A stretch of DNA of 64,000 nucleotides from Rummeliibacillus sp044763875 (GTDB lineage Bacteria > Bacillota > Bacilli > Bacillales_A > Planococcaceae), in assembly GCF_044763875.1 (NCBI RefSeq), contig NZ_JBIWGZ010000003.1:593626-657625 (forward strand), given 5' to 3'. Below, piece by piece: positions 9,421-18,173 of the stretch; the first letter of the stretch is position 1; each line of letters begins with the position of its first letter. Made by a program: the position numbers and the translations under genes. Below the pieces are notes generated by a model, which was given only the letters and a program-made list of their open reading frames with translations, did no database searches and was not told where the DNA came from.

Positions 9421-9919
9421 TATTTACCTTTAATCCTTTTTCTGTTTTTATTTCGCTAATTTTACCATCCCAGCGTTTTACAGTAAATTGAGGTTTTAGA
9501 GCTTTACCCATGTAGAAACTTTGATAAATTGTAAAATGAACTTTTTGATTTTTATTTGTATATTTTCTGATTTTAGTTGCTGCAGTTCCTCTATTCATAG
9601 AATCTGTAAGTTCATGCATTCCTAGTATAGCTGCAGCCTGTGGTGATTTTGCACCAATTCCAAGACCAGCGATAAATGCTAATGTTTGTCTTTCATTTGA
9701 AGGTGGTAATGATTCAGCGTAATTTCTTGCTGTTTTTACACTCATATATAAATCAGTGATTTTTTCACCTGATATTTTTACTGTTGAATATATTATAACT
9801 CCTTTTTTCTCAGGACTTTTTCCAAAACCTGCACCAATTTCATTAGATGCATTACTTGTTGAGGGAAGTACACTCAAAATTAATATACCGATAATAAAAG
9901 ATAATACTATTTTTTTCAT
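9398..9919 (-). CDS. Secreted protein of unknown function
   Basis: Not recognised. The 173 residues begin with a clear signal peptide (MKKIVLSFIIGILILSVLP, cleavage near SNA). The mature part of about 148 residues has a central segment rich in Ala and Gly (FIAGLGIGAKSPQAAAILG) and a basic C-terminus with KRWDGKISEIKTEKG. It has no Cys, membrane anchor, SH3 repeat or protease motif. It stands alone between scoAB and a repeat-rich gap. The mixture of a helix-like centre and Lys-rich strands could suit a small extracellular binding protein, but that is speculation. Confidence 0.6.
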   Translation of the reverse strand: MKKIVLSFIIGILILSVLPSTSNASNEIGAGFGKSPEKKGVIIYSTVKISGEKITDLYMSVKTARNYAESLPPSNERQTLAFIAGLGIGAKSPQAAAILGMHELTDSMNRGTAATKIRKYTNKNQKVHFTIYQSFYMGKALKPQFTVKRWDGKISEIKTEKGLKVNKKTYLYK

Positions 9920-10103
9920 AATTTAAACCTCTTTCACAGTTATATTTTAATGTCAATATTAACAAAAATGTAATAAAAATACAACTTCATATGTATTGTT
10001 TTCGATACACACGAAAAACTCTATAAAACCCTATATATCAACCTTTTTTACACTTTTAAAAGTGTTTGCCTTCTCACTACTTCTCACTCTCTATATAAGG
10101 GCT

Positions 10104-10187
10104 TTTCTCCACACAAGGGACGGGGTAGTATTTTTTCGAGAAAATCACTCGAAAAAATCTCCACCCTCAAGCCCTTGCGTGGAGAAA
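10104..10187. repeat. Large nested hairpin element
   Basis: Outer 16-bp arms (TTTCTCCACACAAGGG against CCCTTGCGTGGAGAAA, one G-U pair) enclose a second 11-bp stem (ATTTTTTCGAG and complement at 10130-10158). It is GC-richer than its surroundings. It lies in the 9920-10490 gap, where I see no intact gene. Confidence 0.6.
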
Positions 10188-10490
10188 TTTTGGCGGTGCT
10201 AGGATGTCGCCAAGCCGACGTACCTAAAACGAGGAAGGACCTACTCAAATCGTTTTTTATTTTTTCGATTTTGCTTAGTGACATATGGTTATTGGAAGAT
10301 TGCATTGATATTTTTTTATCGTCTTTCGTAAAGAGTAATTCTTCTGCTTCTTTTCTTTGTGATTTCCAACCGTCTCTTTTTTATTTTGACCGACTTTTTG
10401 TGATAGTTCCTCAAAATAAGAAGAGAGACATGAGGCGGTTGTCAATCTAAATTTGTGGTACCGGACCGAAGGGAGGATAAGGAGCCATAA

Positions 10491-10553
10491 AAATGAATTA
10501 CCTACCGTATTGACAAGCATCCCAATAATTAATAACCAGACACTTCTGGGCAT
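10491..10553 (-). pseudogene. Relic of an MFS transporter N-terminus (YttB-like)
   Basis: After a TGGAGG ribosome site the frame reads MPRSVWLLIIGMLVNTVGNS, typical of the first helix of YttB/YfkF-type drug-efflux MFS proteins, which continue with LWPLNTIYIH. Here the similarity stops after about 22 codons and the rest is unrelated or frameshifted. B. subtilis has yttB close to leuS and ytqA, so position supports the identification. The remaining 370 or so codons appear deleted. Confidence 0.6.
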
Positions 10554-10714
10554 TACTAAGTCCTCCATTTAATTCGAATATCTAAGCAATCGTATCAACC
10601 TTTTGTAAAACTACAACCATCTACAACAAATTTCTAACTTTCTTTCTGTAACAGATAAAGTATTCGTCCACTTCTACAAGTCCGTGATAGAATAAGAACT
10701 TGAGGAGTGAAACT

Positions 10715-11686
10715 ATGACTGAAATTAAAAACAATGAATTCCCCTTTCCTTCTGATGGGAAACGTTATTATACATGGAACCGTTACTTACGAGATGAATT
10801 TGGTTGCAAGGTCTATAAAGTTGCCTTAGATGCAGGTTTTGATTGTCCAAACCGTGATGGCACTGTTGCTTTTGGTGGTTGCACTTTCTGTAGCGCCGCT
10901 GGATCAGGCGACTTCGCAGGAGATCGCGTAGACCCAATCCCTGTTCAATTCGAAAAAATCAAAGAAAAAATGCAACATAAATGGAAAGACGGCAAAACAA
11001 TGGCATACTTCCAAGCTTATACAAATACGCATGCACCTCTCCCTGTTTTAAAAGAAAAATTTGAAGCGGCACTTGCTTGCGAGGGTGTAATGGGTCTAAG
11101 TATTGCTACCCGACCAGATTGTTTACCAGATGATGTTGTAGACTATTTAGCTGAATTAAATGAACGTACGTATTTATGGGTGGAACTTGGATTACAAACA
11201 GTTCATGAACGTACAGCCAATTTGATCAATCGTGCTCATGATTACGCTACTTATGTAGAAGGGTTAGAAAAACTTCGTAAACATGGCATTCGCGTCTGCA
11301 CCCATATTATCAATGGTTTACCTCTAGAAGACTACGATATGATGATGGAAACAGCACGAGAAGTGGCAAAATTAGATGTCCAAGCCATTAAAATCCACTT
11401 ACTACATTTATTAAAAGGCACACCACTCGTTAAGCAATACGAAAAAGGGAAGCTTGAATTAATGGACAAAGATGCCTATATCAATTTAGTAGCCGACCAA
11501 TTAGAAGTGATTCCACCAGAAGTGGTCGTGCAACGAATTACTGGTGATGGCCCAATTGACTTAATGATTGGACCAATGTGGTCAGTCAACAAATGGGAAG
11601 TTTTAAATGGCATCGATGCTGAGCTTGAACGCCGTGGAAGCTGGCAAGGTAAGTTCTACAAAGCCGATGAAGTGAAGTCACGATGA
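10715..11686 (+). CDS. mnmL: Radical SAM enzyme of tRNA mnm5s2U synthesis (YtqA)
   Basis: Radical SAM protein of the YtqA/YhcC group, 323 residues. Published work on B. subtilis and Streptococcus mutans renamed YtqA as MnmL, acting before MnmM in making 5-methylaminomethyl-2-thiouridine at the tRNA wobble position. The cluster cysteines are Cys44, Cys56 and Cys59 (CPNRDG...GGCTFC). ATG is chosen because GAGGAG lies 8 nt upstream. It overlaps mnmM by 4 bp (ATGA), so the pair is translationally coupled. No local mnmE/mnmG is present. Confidence 0.9.
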   Translation: MTEIKNNEFPFPSDGKRYYTWNRYLRDEFGCKVYKVALDAGFDCPNRDGTVAFGGCTFCSAAGSGDFAGDRVDPIPVQFEKIKEKMQHKWKDGKTMAYFQAYTNTHAPLPVLKEKFEAALACEGVMGLSIATRPDCLPDDVVDYLAELNERTYLWVELGLQTVHERTANLINRAHDYATYVEGLEKLRKHGIRVCTHIINGLPLEDYDMMMETAREVAKLDVQAIKIHLLHLLKGTPLVKQYEKGKLELMDKDAYINLVADQLEVIPPEVVVQRITGDGPIDLMIGPMWSVNKWEVLNGIDAELERRGSWQGKFYKADEVKSR

Positions 11687-12252
11687 AACTACAACGCGTC
11701 TTACAATACGCACAATTCCTATTACAAGATACTGTTGAAGCTGATGATGTAGTCGTAGATGCTACTGCTGGTAACGGCTATGATACAGCCTTTCTTGCTC
11801 AATTAGTTGGTGAACATGGTCATGTATATGCATTTGATGTCCAACAGCAAGCTGTGGATTCCACGAAGAGTCGTTTAGACGAAGAAGGATTAGCTAGCCG
11901 TGTTTCAGTAATTTTAGATGGTCACGAAAACGTTGCCCAATATGTAAAAGAATCGATTAGTGCTGCTATTTTCAACTTAGGTTATTTACCAGGTAGCGAG
12001 CATGAAATCATTACAAAACCTAGCACTACTTTAAAAGCCATCGAAAATTTGTTAAGTCTTTTAAAAGTAGGCGGCATGATTGTATTAGTTGTTTATTACG
12101 GACATGACGGGGGTAAAACGGAACGTGATCAAGTTATTGAATACGTCAGCAATTTACCTCAGAAAAAAGTTCATGTACTACGATACGAATTTATCAATCA
12201 AAAAAATGATCCCCCTTTTATCATTGCACTTGAAAAAATGAAGAATCTATAA
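11683..12252 (+). CDS. mnmM: tRNA nm5s2U methyltransferase (YtqB)
   Basis: SAM-dependent class I methyltransferase, 189 residues, that methylates the aminomethyl group of nm5s2U to give mnm5s2U in tRNA. The SAM-binding motif I is VVDATAGNGYDTAFLA (about 24-39), followed by the acidic strand end YAFDVQQ and the NLGYLPGSEH segment that characterises the YtqB family. Older annotation calls it an rRNA methylase. It is the second gene of the mnmLM operon, followed by a strong terminator. Confidence 0.92.
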   Translation: MKLQRVLQYAQFLLQDTVEADDVVVDATAGNGYDTAFLAQLVGEHGHVYAFDVQQQAVDSTKSRLDEEGLASRVSVILDGHENVAQYVKESISAAIFNLGYLPGSEHEIITKPSTTLKAIENLLSLLKVGGMIVLVVYYGHDGGKTERDQVIEYVSNLPQKKVHVLRYEFINQKNDPPFIIALEKMKNL

Positions 12253-12262
12253 TATTTATTGT

Positions 12263-12295
12263 ATGACACCTTAAATTATTGGTTTAAGGTGTCAT
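12263..12295 (+). terminator. mnmLM terminator
   Basis: A perfect 13-bp stem (ATGACACCTTAAA and complement), 7-nt loop, followed by TTTCAT, 10 bp past the mnmM stop. The rest of the gap to 12571 shows no gene. Confidence 0.8.
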
Positions 12296-12570
12296 TTCAT
12301 GTAATAATCATTATTTTTCATCTTTAGTTTAAACGTCCCTTACTTAAGAGAACATTCTGCATAACTTGCTTAGTAATCCTAATAATAAATCTGGTAAACC
12401 AAAACTAATACATAAAAAAGGATGTAGCCTCCGTGTTCCTCTAGCACTATTTCAACCTTTAAATTTTCTATTGTATGCACAAACCTCTAACTCTACTTTT
12501 TCCGGCATATATGAACCCGTAATTGTATAGACTAATAACATCTTATTATACAAAGGAGCTTAAATCCAAT

Positions 12571-13635
12571 ATGCCAAAGATTCATGCTGTCAGTACATAC
12601 TCTCCTCCACATCAAATTCCCCAAGAGAAGGCAGAAGAATTTATACATCAACTTTTCGCTGGTAGAATGGAAAGACTTGAACGTTATTTAAAAGTATTTC
12701 AGAATGCAGAAATCCATAATCGGCAGCTCGCTATGCCAATAGAGTGGTATAAAGAGGATCATTCTTTCTCTGAAAGAAATGATCTATATATTGAATTGGC
12801 AACAGATTATGGCGCTCGCGTAATTCAAGATTGCTTAGCTGAATCTTCTATTGATGTTAAAGATATTAATGCGCTTATTTTCGTATCGACTACAGGGATA
12901 TCAACACCTAGCATCGAAGCACGATTAATGAACCAACTATCATTTTCTGAAGATGTCGTACGTATTCCTATATGGGGACTTGGCTGTGGTGGTGGCGCTT
13001 CAGGAATAAGTCGTGCAAATGATTATTGTTTAGCACACCCTGAAGCGTTGGTATTAGTCATCTGTCTTGAATTATGCAGCCTAACATTTCAACCAGAGGA
13101 TTTAAATAAAAGCAACCTAATTGGAACCTCATTATTCGGAGATGGTGTTGCTTGTGCTTTGGTATGCGGCGATCAAGTAAAATTATCTAGTGGAAAAGCA
13201 TTACCTTCTATTAAAAACACCGCTTCTAGACTACTATCAAATTCAGAAGATGTTATGGGATGGCGTGTTGAAGATAACGGCCTACACGTAATTTTCGCTA
13301 AAAGCATTCCTATGATTATTGAAAAATGGCTTACACCTTTTGTAAAAAGTTTTCTTCAGAAAAATGGACAATCATTACAAAATATCAGCCAATTCATCGC
13401 TCATCCTGGAGGTAAAAAAGTGCTCGCCGCATACGAAACAGCTTTGGAGCTTCCAAAAGAATTATTAGCAGCAAGTTCTTTCATCTTACAACAGCATGGC
13501 AATATGTCCTCGCCTACAGTGCTATTTGTTTTAAAACATGTTATGGAGCAGCAACCCGCAATTGGTGAACTTGGAATTATGGCTTCACTCGGTCCTGGAT
13601 TTAGCGGTGAACTAGTCTTACTAAAATGGGAGTGA
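12571..13635 (+). CDS. bpsA: Type III polyketide synthase (alkylpyrone synthase)
   Basis: Chalcone-synthase-like enzyme, 354 residues, that extends long-chain acyl-CoA with malonyl-CoA to alkylpyrones, as B. subtilis BpsA (BcsA) does. The catalytic triad is complete: Cys139 in WGLGCGGGASG, His278 in FIAHPGG and Asn311 in QHGNMSSPT. I prefer the ATG giving MPKIHAVSTY, with AAAGGAG 12 nt ahead, over a start 16 codons upstream. It overlaps bpsB by 10 bp. The actual chain length and product cannot be read from sequence. Confidence 0.9.
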   Translation: MPKIHAVSTYSPPHQIPQEKAEEFIHQLFAGRMERLERYLKVFQNAEIHNRQLAMPIEWYKEDHSFSERNDLYIELATDYGARVIQDCLAESSIDVKDINALIFVSTTGISTPSIEARLMNQLSFSEDVVRIPIWGLGCGGGASGISRANDYCLAHPEALVLVICLELCSLTFQPEDLNKSNLIGTSLFGDGVACALVCGDQVKLSSGKALPSIKNTASRLLSNSEDVMGWRVEDNGLHVIFAKSIPMIIEKWLTPFVKSFLQKNGQSLQNISQFIAHPGGKKVLAAYETALELPKELLAASSFILQQHGNMSSPTVLFVLKHVMEQQPAIGELGIMASLGPGFSGELVLLKWE

Positions 13636-14177
13636 CGAACATTTTATTTTTCATTGTGTTTGCAATCATCTGTCTTCAAAGAATCGTAGAGTTACGTATT
13701 GCTAAAGCGAATGAGCATTATATGAAAGAACGTGGAGCTATTGAATTCGGGCAATCACATTATCCATTTATTGTCTTACTGCATGTATCATTCTTGTGCA
13801 GTCTATTCATTGAACACTACGTAAAAAATGCATCCCTTAATCCATTATGGATTTTGTTACTCGCATCCTTTTTGCTACTACAAGTAGGTAGAGTGTGGGC
13901 TATCAAGTCATTAGGACATTTTTGGAATACGAAAATTATTGTGTTGCCGGATGCAAACTTAGTAAAGAAAGGGCCCTATAAATGGCTACCCCACCCCAAT
14001 TATTTGATTGTCGCATTAGAGATTGCAGTTATCCCATTAATTTTCCAAGCATATTATACTGCGGTTCTATTTACTATTTTAAATATGGTTATGATGTTTG
14101 TGAGAATATCCGCAGAGGAAGCAGCATTGAAGAGTGTCTATAAAGATGGAGGAAACTTAGAAAATTCATCGTTGTAA
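13626..14177 (+). CDS. bpsB: Isoprenylcysteine carboxyl methyltransferase-like O-methyltransferase
   Basis: Membrane methyltransferase of the ICMT family, 183 residues with about four hydrophobic helices and the signature GPYKWLPHPNYL followed by a C-terminal E-E pair (SAEEAAL). In B. subtilis BpsB (YpbQ) methylates the alkylpyrones made by BpsA to alkylpyrone methyl ethers. The overlapping reading frames here suggest the same paired role. The product is a membrane lipid. Identity rests on family motif plus gene pairing. Confidence 0.88.
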   Translation: MGVTNILFFIVFAIICLQRIVELRIAKANEHYMKERGAIEFGQSHYPFIVLLHVSFLCSLFIEHYVKNASLNPLWILLLASFLLLQVGRVWAIKSLGHFWNTKIIVLPDANLVKKGPYKWLPHPNYLIVALEIAVIPLIFQAYYTAVLFTILNMVMMFVRISAEEAALKSVYKDGGNLENSSL

Positions 14178-14220
14178 TTTCCAAGAGGTTTTTTTGTATT
14201 TTCTGTCTCAATCAAAGTAG

Positions 14221-14255
14221 AAAAGGTGTCTGCAATTGAACTGCAGACACCTTTT
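14221..14255. terminator. Shared terminator between bpsB and alsT
   Basis: A 14-bp stem (AAAAGGTGTCTGCA and complement) with a 7-nt loop between convergent genes. A and T runs on both sides allow use in either direction. Confidence 0.85.
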
Positions 14256-14264
14256 ATCTAAACA

Positions 14265-15713
14265 TTATTTTTTAAGTCGTTCTTCCCAAAAAGTAGCATT
14301 TTTAATACCAAGTTTCACAGGATCAAACTCTGGATCTTTACCAGCTTTTTTCTGTTGTTCATAATCCTTAAGTGCAATAAGCGTCGGTTTTACTAAGAAT
14401 ACTAGGGATATGACATTTACCCAAACCATTATACCAAGACCGATATCACCAAGAGTCCATGCAGATTCAGATGTTTTTACTGCACCGAAATATGTTGCTA
14501 AAATAATTAATATTTGAACGAAACGGATTCCAATTTTTTGTTTTTTTCCATCAAAGATATAAGAAACATTTGTTTCAGCAATATAGTAATACGCCATTGT
14601 TGTCGTAAATGCGAAGAAAAATAATGCAATGGCAACAAAAGCTGCTCCAAAACCACCGATTGGAAATGCTGCATCTACAGCTGCCTGTGTGTAAGCTGTA
14701 CCTGCATCAATACCCGGTATATTTTCTACTAAAAATTCACCTTTTCCATTATCTAATTGTACATTGTACATACCTGTAAACAAAATCATGAATGCTGTAG
14801 CTGTACAAACTAGGAATGTATCTAAATAGACAGAAGCAGCTTGTACTAAACCTTGTTTTACAGGATGAGATACTTCTGCAGCTGCAGATGAGTGAGGACC
14901 TGTTCCTTGTCCTGCCTCATTTGCATATATACCACGTTTAACTCCCCATGCAATCGCTGCACCCAAAATACCACTAAATATTTGCTCTGCACCAAATGCA
15001 CTGCGGAAAATCAGGCCAAATATTGCAGGTACTTGATCAATATTAATAATAATAATAATTGCTGCCACTAAAATATATCCTATTGCCATAAAAGGTACGA
15101 TGACAGACGCTGCGCTAGCAATACGTTTAACACCACCAACAATAATTGTCCCTAAGATTAGACAAACAACTAAACCTGATACCCAGTGTGGAATATTAAA
15201 TGCTGTTTTCATCGCATCAGCAATTGCATTTGATTGTACAGTCGGTTGAAGAACTGACATTGCGATTAATGCCGCAATGGCAAAAACCATACCTAACCAT
15301 CTTTTACCAGTAAAATGATGAATGTAGTACGCGGGACCACCTCTATACTGTCCATTCTTTTCTTCTTTATAAATTTGAGCAAGTGTTGACTCTACATAAG
15401 CTGTTGCTGCACCGATGAAAGCTGTCACCCACATCCAGAATATAGCACCAGGACCCCCGAAAGCAATTGCTGTAGCTGTACCAGCAATATTACCTGTACC
15501 AATACGACCAGATAGCGCCATCGACATGGCTTGGAATGAAGAAACGCCTGCATCAGATTTTTTACCATGGAAAATTTGACCGAACATGTCTTTTAAGAAT
15601 CTAACTTGTACACCCTTAGTTAAGATAGTAAATACTAATCCAACTAGTAAAATCCCATAAATCATCCACGGTCCCCATAAAAAGTTGTAAACAGCATCAA
15701 TTATGGTTTTCAT
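14265..15713 (-). CDS. alsT: Alanine/glycine:cation symporter
   Basis: Sodium- or proton-coupled amino acid carrier of the AGCS family, 482 residues with about ten membrane helices. Family signatures are visible: GRIGTGNIAGTATAIAFGGPG near the N-terminus and GVKRGIYANEAGQGTGPH in the middle. The ATG giving MKTIIDAVYNFLWG is chosen because GGGAG lies 9 nt upstream; an earlier ATG would put 11 hydrophilic residues ahead. A consensus cre site and promoter elements upstream suggest carbon catabolite repression. Substrate (alanine, glycine or glutamine) is not determined by sequence. Confidence 0.92.
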   Translation of the reverse strand: MKTIIDAVYNFLWGPWMIYGILLVGLVFTILTKGVQVRFLKDMFGQIFHGKKSDAGVSSFQAMSMALSGRIGTGNIAGTATAIAFGGPGAIFWMWVTAFIGAATAYVESTLAQIYKEEKNGQYRGGPAYYIHHFTGKRWLGMVFAIAALIAMSVLQPTVQSNAIADAMKTAFNIPHWVSGLVVCLILGTIIVGGVKRIASAASVIVPFMAIGYILVAAIIIIINIDQVPAIFGLIFRSAFGAEQIFSGILGAAIAWGVKRGIYANEAGQGTGPHSSAAAEVSHPVKQGLVQAASVYLDTFLVCTATAFMILFTGMYNVQLDNGKGEFLVENIPGIDAGTAYTQAAVDAAFPIGGFGAAFVAIALFFFAFTTTMAYYYIAETNVSYIFDGKKQKIGIRFVQILIILATYFGAVKTSESAWTLGDIGLGIMVWVNVISLVFLVKPTLIALKDYEQQKKAGKDPEFDPVKLGIKNATFWEERLKK

Positions 15714-15845
15714 CTTGTTGTCTCCCATCATGTTGAATTTTGACAAAATATAATCATATTATTTAAATATTCTTGCAAAATATTATTCGTCAATTATATA
15801 TCATTGATTTTTATTTTAAAATAAAACACTTATATTATGCACCCA

Positions 15846-15861
15846 TTGTAATCGTTTACAA
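15846..15861 (-). promoter_or_regulatory. cre site (CcpA operator) upstream of alsT
   Basis: TTGTAATCGTTTACAA fully matches the cre consensus TGWAANCGNTNWCA. On the minus strand it overlaps a possible -35 (TTGTAA) ahead of CATAAT, so CcpA bound here would block alsT transcription. It lies about 133 bp before the alsT start codon. Confidence 0.7.
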
Positions 15862-15879
15862 ACGAAATTGACATAAAAT

Positions 15880-15922
15880 CGTCACAATATGTACTCTCCA
15901 CAAGGACAATGTGACGTTTTTT
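15880..15922 (+). terminator. Isolated hairpin with T-run, purpose unclear
   Basis: CGTCACA and TGTGACG with a 23-nt loop, followed by TTTTTT. It looks like a weak terminator, but no plus-strand gene precedes it. It is either chance or the end of a short RNA. Confidence 0.25.
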
Positions 15923-16034
15923 ATAATTTTTATATTATTAAAATAAATTAATTTCACGAATTCTTCACAAAGCAAAAAACACGAACGTTCTATAATTAAT
16001 TTTAACTAATGATAAGTTTTTTATTTTTTCGTTC

Positions 16035-16055
16035 AGACGGACGCTTTCCGCAAGT
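16035..16055. repeat. Degenerate copy of the GCTTTCCGC repeat family
   Basis: AGACGGACGCTTTCCGCAAG resembles the core of the palindromic elements elsewhere in the window but lacks paired arms. The remaining sequence from 15923 to 16447 is AT-rich and shows no gene. Confidence 0.35.
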
Positions 16056-16447
16056 AAATGACCAACCTCCTCACTCCGTTCAGTCTAAGTCTTTATTATA
16101 CTACTTTTCTATAAAACACTCCGTCTTCAATCATTAGAATTACTCATAGGATATGAAGCTAAACAGAGTTCAACTAAAAGTAATATGTTCGTGTTTTTGA
16201 TTGAACATTAAATTATTAAATTAATTCAATTAGCTTTAAATGGGCATTTCAATAGAATCTTTTATTTTAAAAGTTCATAATTTCAATTTTTGTCCACTGG
16301 CGACAACATATTAGCAGGAAAATTCATCCTGTTTCAACGAATACAAAGATGAAAAATTAAACAATATAATGAATAATAATGTTGTTTTTATTCACTTAAC
16401 TTGTTTTGTAAGACTTAAGGAAAGTATGTTTCTACTATCCCAAAAGA

Positions 16448-16493
16448 CAAAAAGGTTATGCTAAGCAAATTATCGCTTATCATAACCTTTTTG
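16448..16493 (-). terminator. ytpA terminator
   Basis: A 13-bp outer stem (CAAAAAGGTTATG and complement) continues into an inner TAAGC/GCTTA stem, with a T-run on the minus strand, 15 bp after the ytpA stop. Confidence 0.85.
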
Positions 16494-16508
16494 TACTTTT
16501 TTCTTATT

Positions 16509-17309
16509 TTATATAATATATCCAATATTTCGTAATGCATTAAAGATAAAAGATTCCATATACTGATAAATTTCATCACGCTCTGGTTCTTGGTAAAGAT
16601 CGTGATAGCATACATTCCATTCTTTATATTGCATCTCCGATATATTTTGTTGTACAAGCCATTTTTTGCTATGAGTTTGGGAAACGATTTTATCATTTCC
16701 CCCATTCATTAACAATACAGGGATATCTGGAAATCCTTCTTGCATTGTAGAAACAGCCTTCATAAATTGATGAAGCTCTCGATACCAATTTACAGTAATG
16801 ACGGAATTATAATAAAAATCATCTTTTTCTTCTTTATAAAAATCATAACTTCGTGTTAATTGTTTTACCGTTACATCGTGATGAATCTTCATATTTCCAG
16901 TCAACTTGCTTAATCCGGTAAGAGCATTGGATAATTTTGAAGGTTGATGAATCAAATGCAACCATGGCGATGTCAAGATCAAACCTGCACATTCGTATTT
17001 ATATTTTTGTTCGATTTGAATTGCAAGGGCTGCACCTAGTCCATGACCAATGATGAATATCGGTAAATTATAGTTTAAAGCTATTTGCATCATTTGGCGG
17101 ATAAATTTCCCATAATCTCTGAAATCTTCATCATGTGCCTTTTTACCTCTGCTTTCTTCCCCATGCCCAGGTAAATCTCCTGTAATTACGTGCATTCCAG
17201 ACATTCTTAATTTTTCGATTAACCAAGCATAACGACGATGATGTTCATATGCACTATGTATAAATACCACAACTGCTTTAGCCTGACCTTCTGCTTCCCA
17301 TTTCCACAT
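16509..17309 (-). CDS. ytpA: YtpA-like alpha/beta hydrolase lacking its nucleophile
   Basis: Homolog of B. subtilis YtpA, a phospholipase linked to the lysophospholipid antibiotic bacilysocin. It has 266 residues, begins MWKWEAEGQA, and the ATG follows AGGAGAG. The nucleophile elbow, normally GHSMG, reads GHGLG, so the serine is Gly90 (codon GGA at 17040-17042). The oxyanion strand is also changed (IHSAYEHH instead of VHGASEHH). The later acid (GGNDKIV) and histidine (CYHDLY) are kept. By position next to ytoA it is the ytpA locus, but it is probably not a normal serine hydrolase. Usual neighbour ytpB is absent. Confidence 0.8.
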   Translation of the reverse strand: MWKWEAEGQAKAVVVFIHSAYEHHRRYAWLIEKLRMSGMHVITGDLPGHGEESRGKKAHDEDFRDYGKFIRQMMQIALNYNLPIFIIGHGLGAALAIQIEQKYKYECAGLILTSPWLHLIHQPSKLSNALTGLSKLTGNMKIHHDVTVKQLTRSYDFYKEEKDDFYYNSVITVNWYRELHQFMKAVSTMQEGFPDIPVLLMNGGNDKIVSQTHSKKWLVQQNISEMQYKEWNVCYHDLYQEPERDEIYQYMESFIFNALRNIGYII

Positions 17310-17433
17310 AATAACTCTCTCCTCATTCTTTCCTGTCTATATTTTAACGCATTATATGAATTTCTGTTCCAATTAACTCATTGGTTTGTTACGATAATAT
17401 TATAATCTTAGCTTGAAATGAGGCGTATTTTCG

Positions 17434-17961
17434 ATGATTTATCCATTTAAAGATAAAAAACCATCTATTGACCCATCTGTATTTATTGGTGACAACGTTG
17501 TTATTACAGGTGACGTGACAATAGGTCCAGATTCGTCTATTTTTTATAATACCGTTATTCGTGGTGATGTTTCACCTACAATTATCGGTCGAAAAGTAAA
17601 TGTTCAAGATTTATGTTGTTTACATCAAAGCCCTACTGCTCCACTTATTTTAGAAGATGAAGTAACGGTTGGTCATCAAGTTACCCTTCATAGCTGCCAT
17701 GTTAAAAAAGGTGCACTAATCGGTATGGCTTCCATCGTTTTAGATGGTGCTGAAATTGGTGAAGGTGCATTTATCGGTGCTGGTAGCCTAGTAACACAAG
17801 GAAAGAAAATCCCACCAAACACACTTGCGTTTGGCCGACCTGCAAAGGTAGTTCGAGAACTAAATGAGGACGATAAAAAAGAAATGAACCGCATTATCCA
17901 TGAATATTATGAAAAAGGGCAATTTTATAAATCTGTTCAAAATAGTCCATTACCACGATAA
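17434..17961 (+). CDS. ytoA: Gamma-carbonic-anhydrase-like hexapeptide protein
   Basis: Left-handed beta-helix protein of 175 residues, trimeric in the family, with the three metal-binding histidines of gamma-class carbonic anhydrases: His64 (CCLHQ), His81 (TVGHQ) and His86 (TLHSC). Hexapeptide repeats run from about 15 to 150, followed by a C-terminal helix. Bacillus homologs are called YtoA. The ATG follows GAGGCG. Carbonic anhydrase activity is plausible but unproven for this subgroup. It diverges from ytpA and ends at a strong hairpin. Confidence 0.88.
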   Translation: MIYPFKDKKPSIDPSVFIGDNVVITGDVTIGPDSSIFYNTVIRGDVSPTIIGRKVNVQDLCCLHQSPTAPLILEDEVTVGHQVTLHSCHVKKGALIGMASIVLDGAEIGEGAFIGAGSLVTQGKKIPPNTLAFGRPAKVVRELNEDDKKEMNRIIHEYYEKGQFYKSVQNSPLPR

Positions 17962-18070
17962 TTTTTATGATTTGGTTTTGTAAAAGTAAGGAAGATTGTT
18001 TGTAAACTATCTATCTATTTTATCCATCTGCAGACGCTATTTGAACAATCGTTCTTCGCTTTTAATTTAG

Positions 18071-18100
18071 GGCTCGGAATTTCCCATTCCGAGCCTTTTT
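18071..18100 (+). terminator. ytoA terminator
   Basis: A perfect 10-bp GC-rich stem (GGCTCGGAAT and complement), 5-nt loop and TTTTT. Confidence 0.9.
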
Positions 18101-18173
18101 AAAAATAAGCTGATTTGATTCTTTTTATGCTTTATCAATTACATATTAAACTTTATAAAACGGAGATGCTTAT

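Noticed and set aside
10175..10450. Plus-strand frame of 91 codons in the gap before mnmL
   Set aside because: It begins inside the nested hairpin, lacks a ribosome site and resembles no protein; the gap is better explained as repeat plus gene relic.
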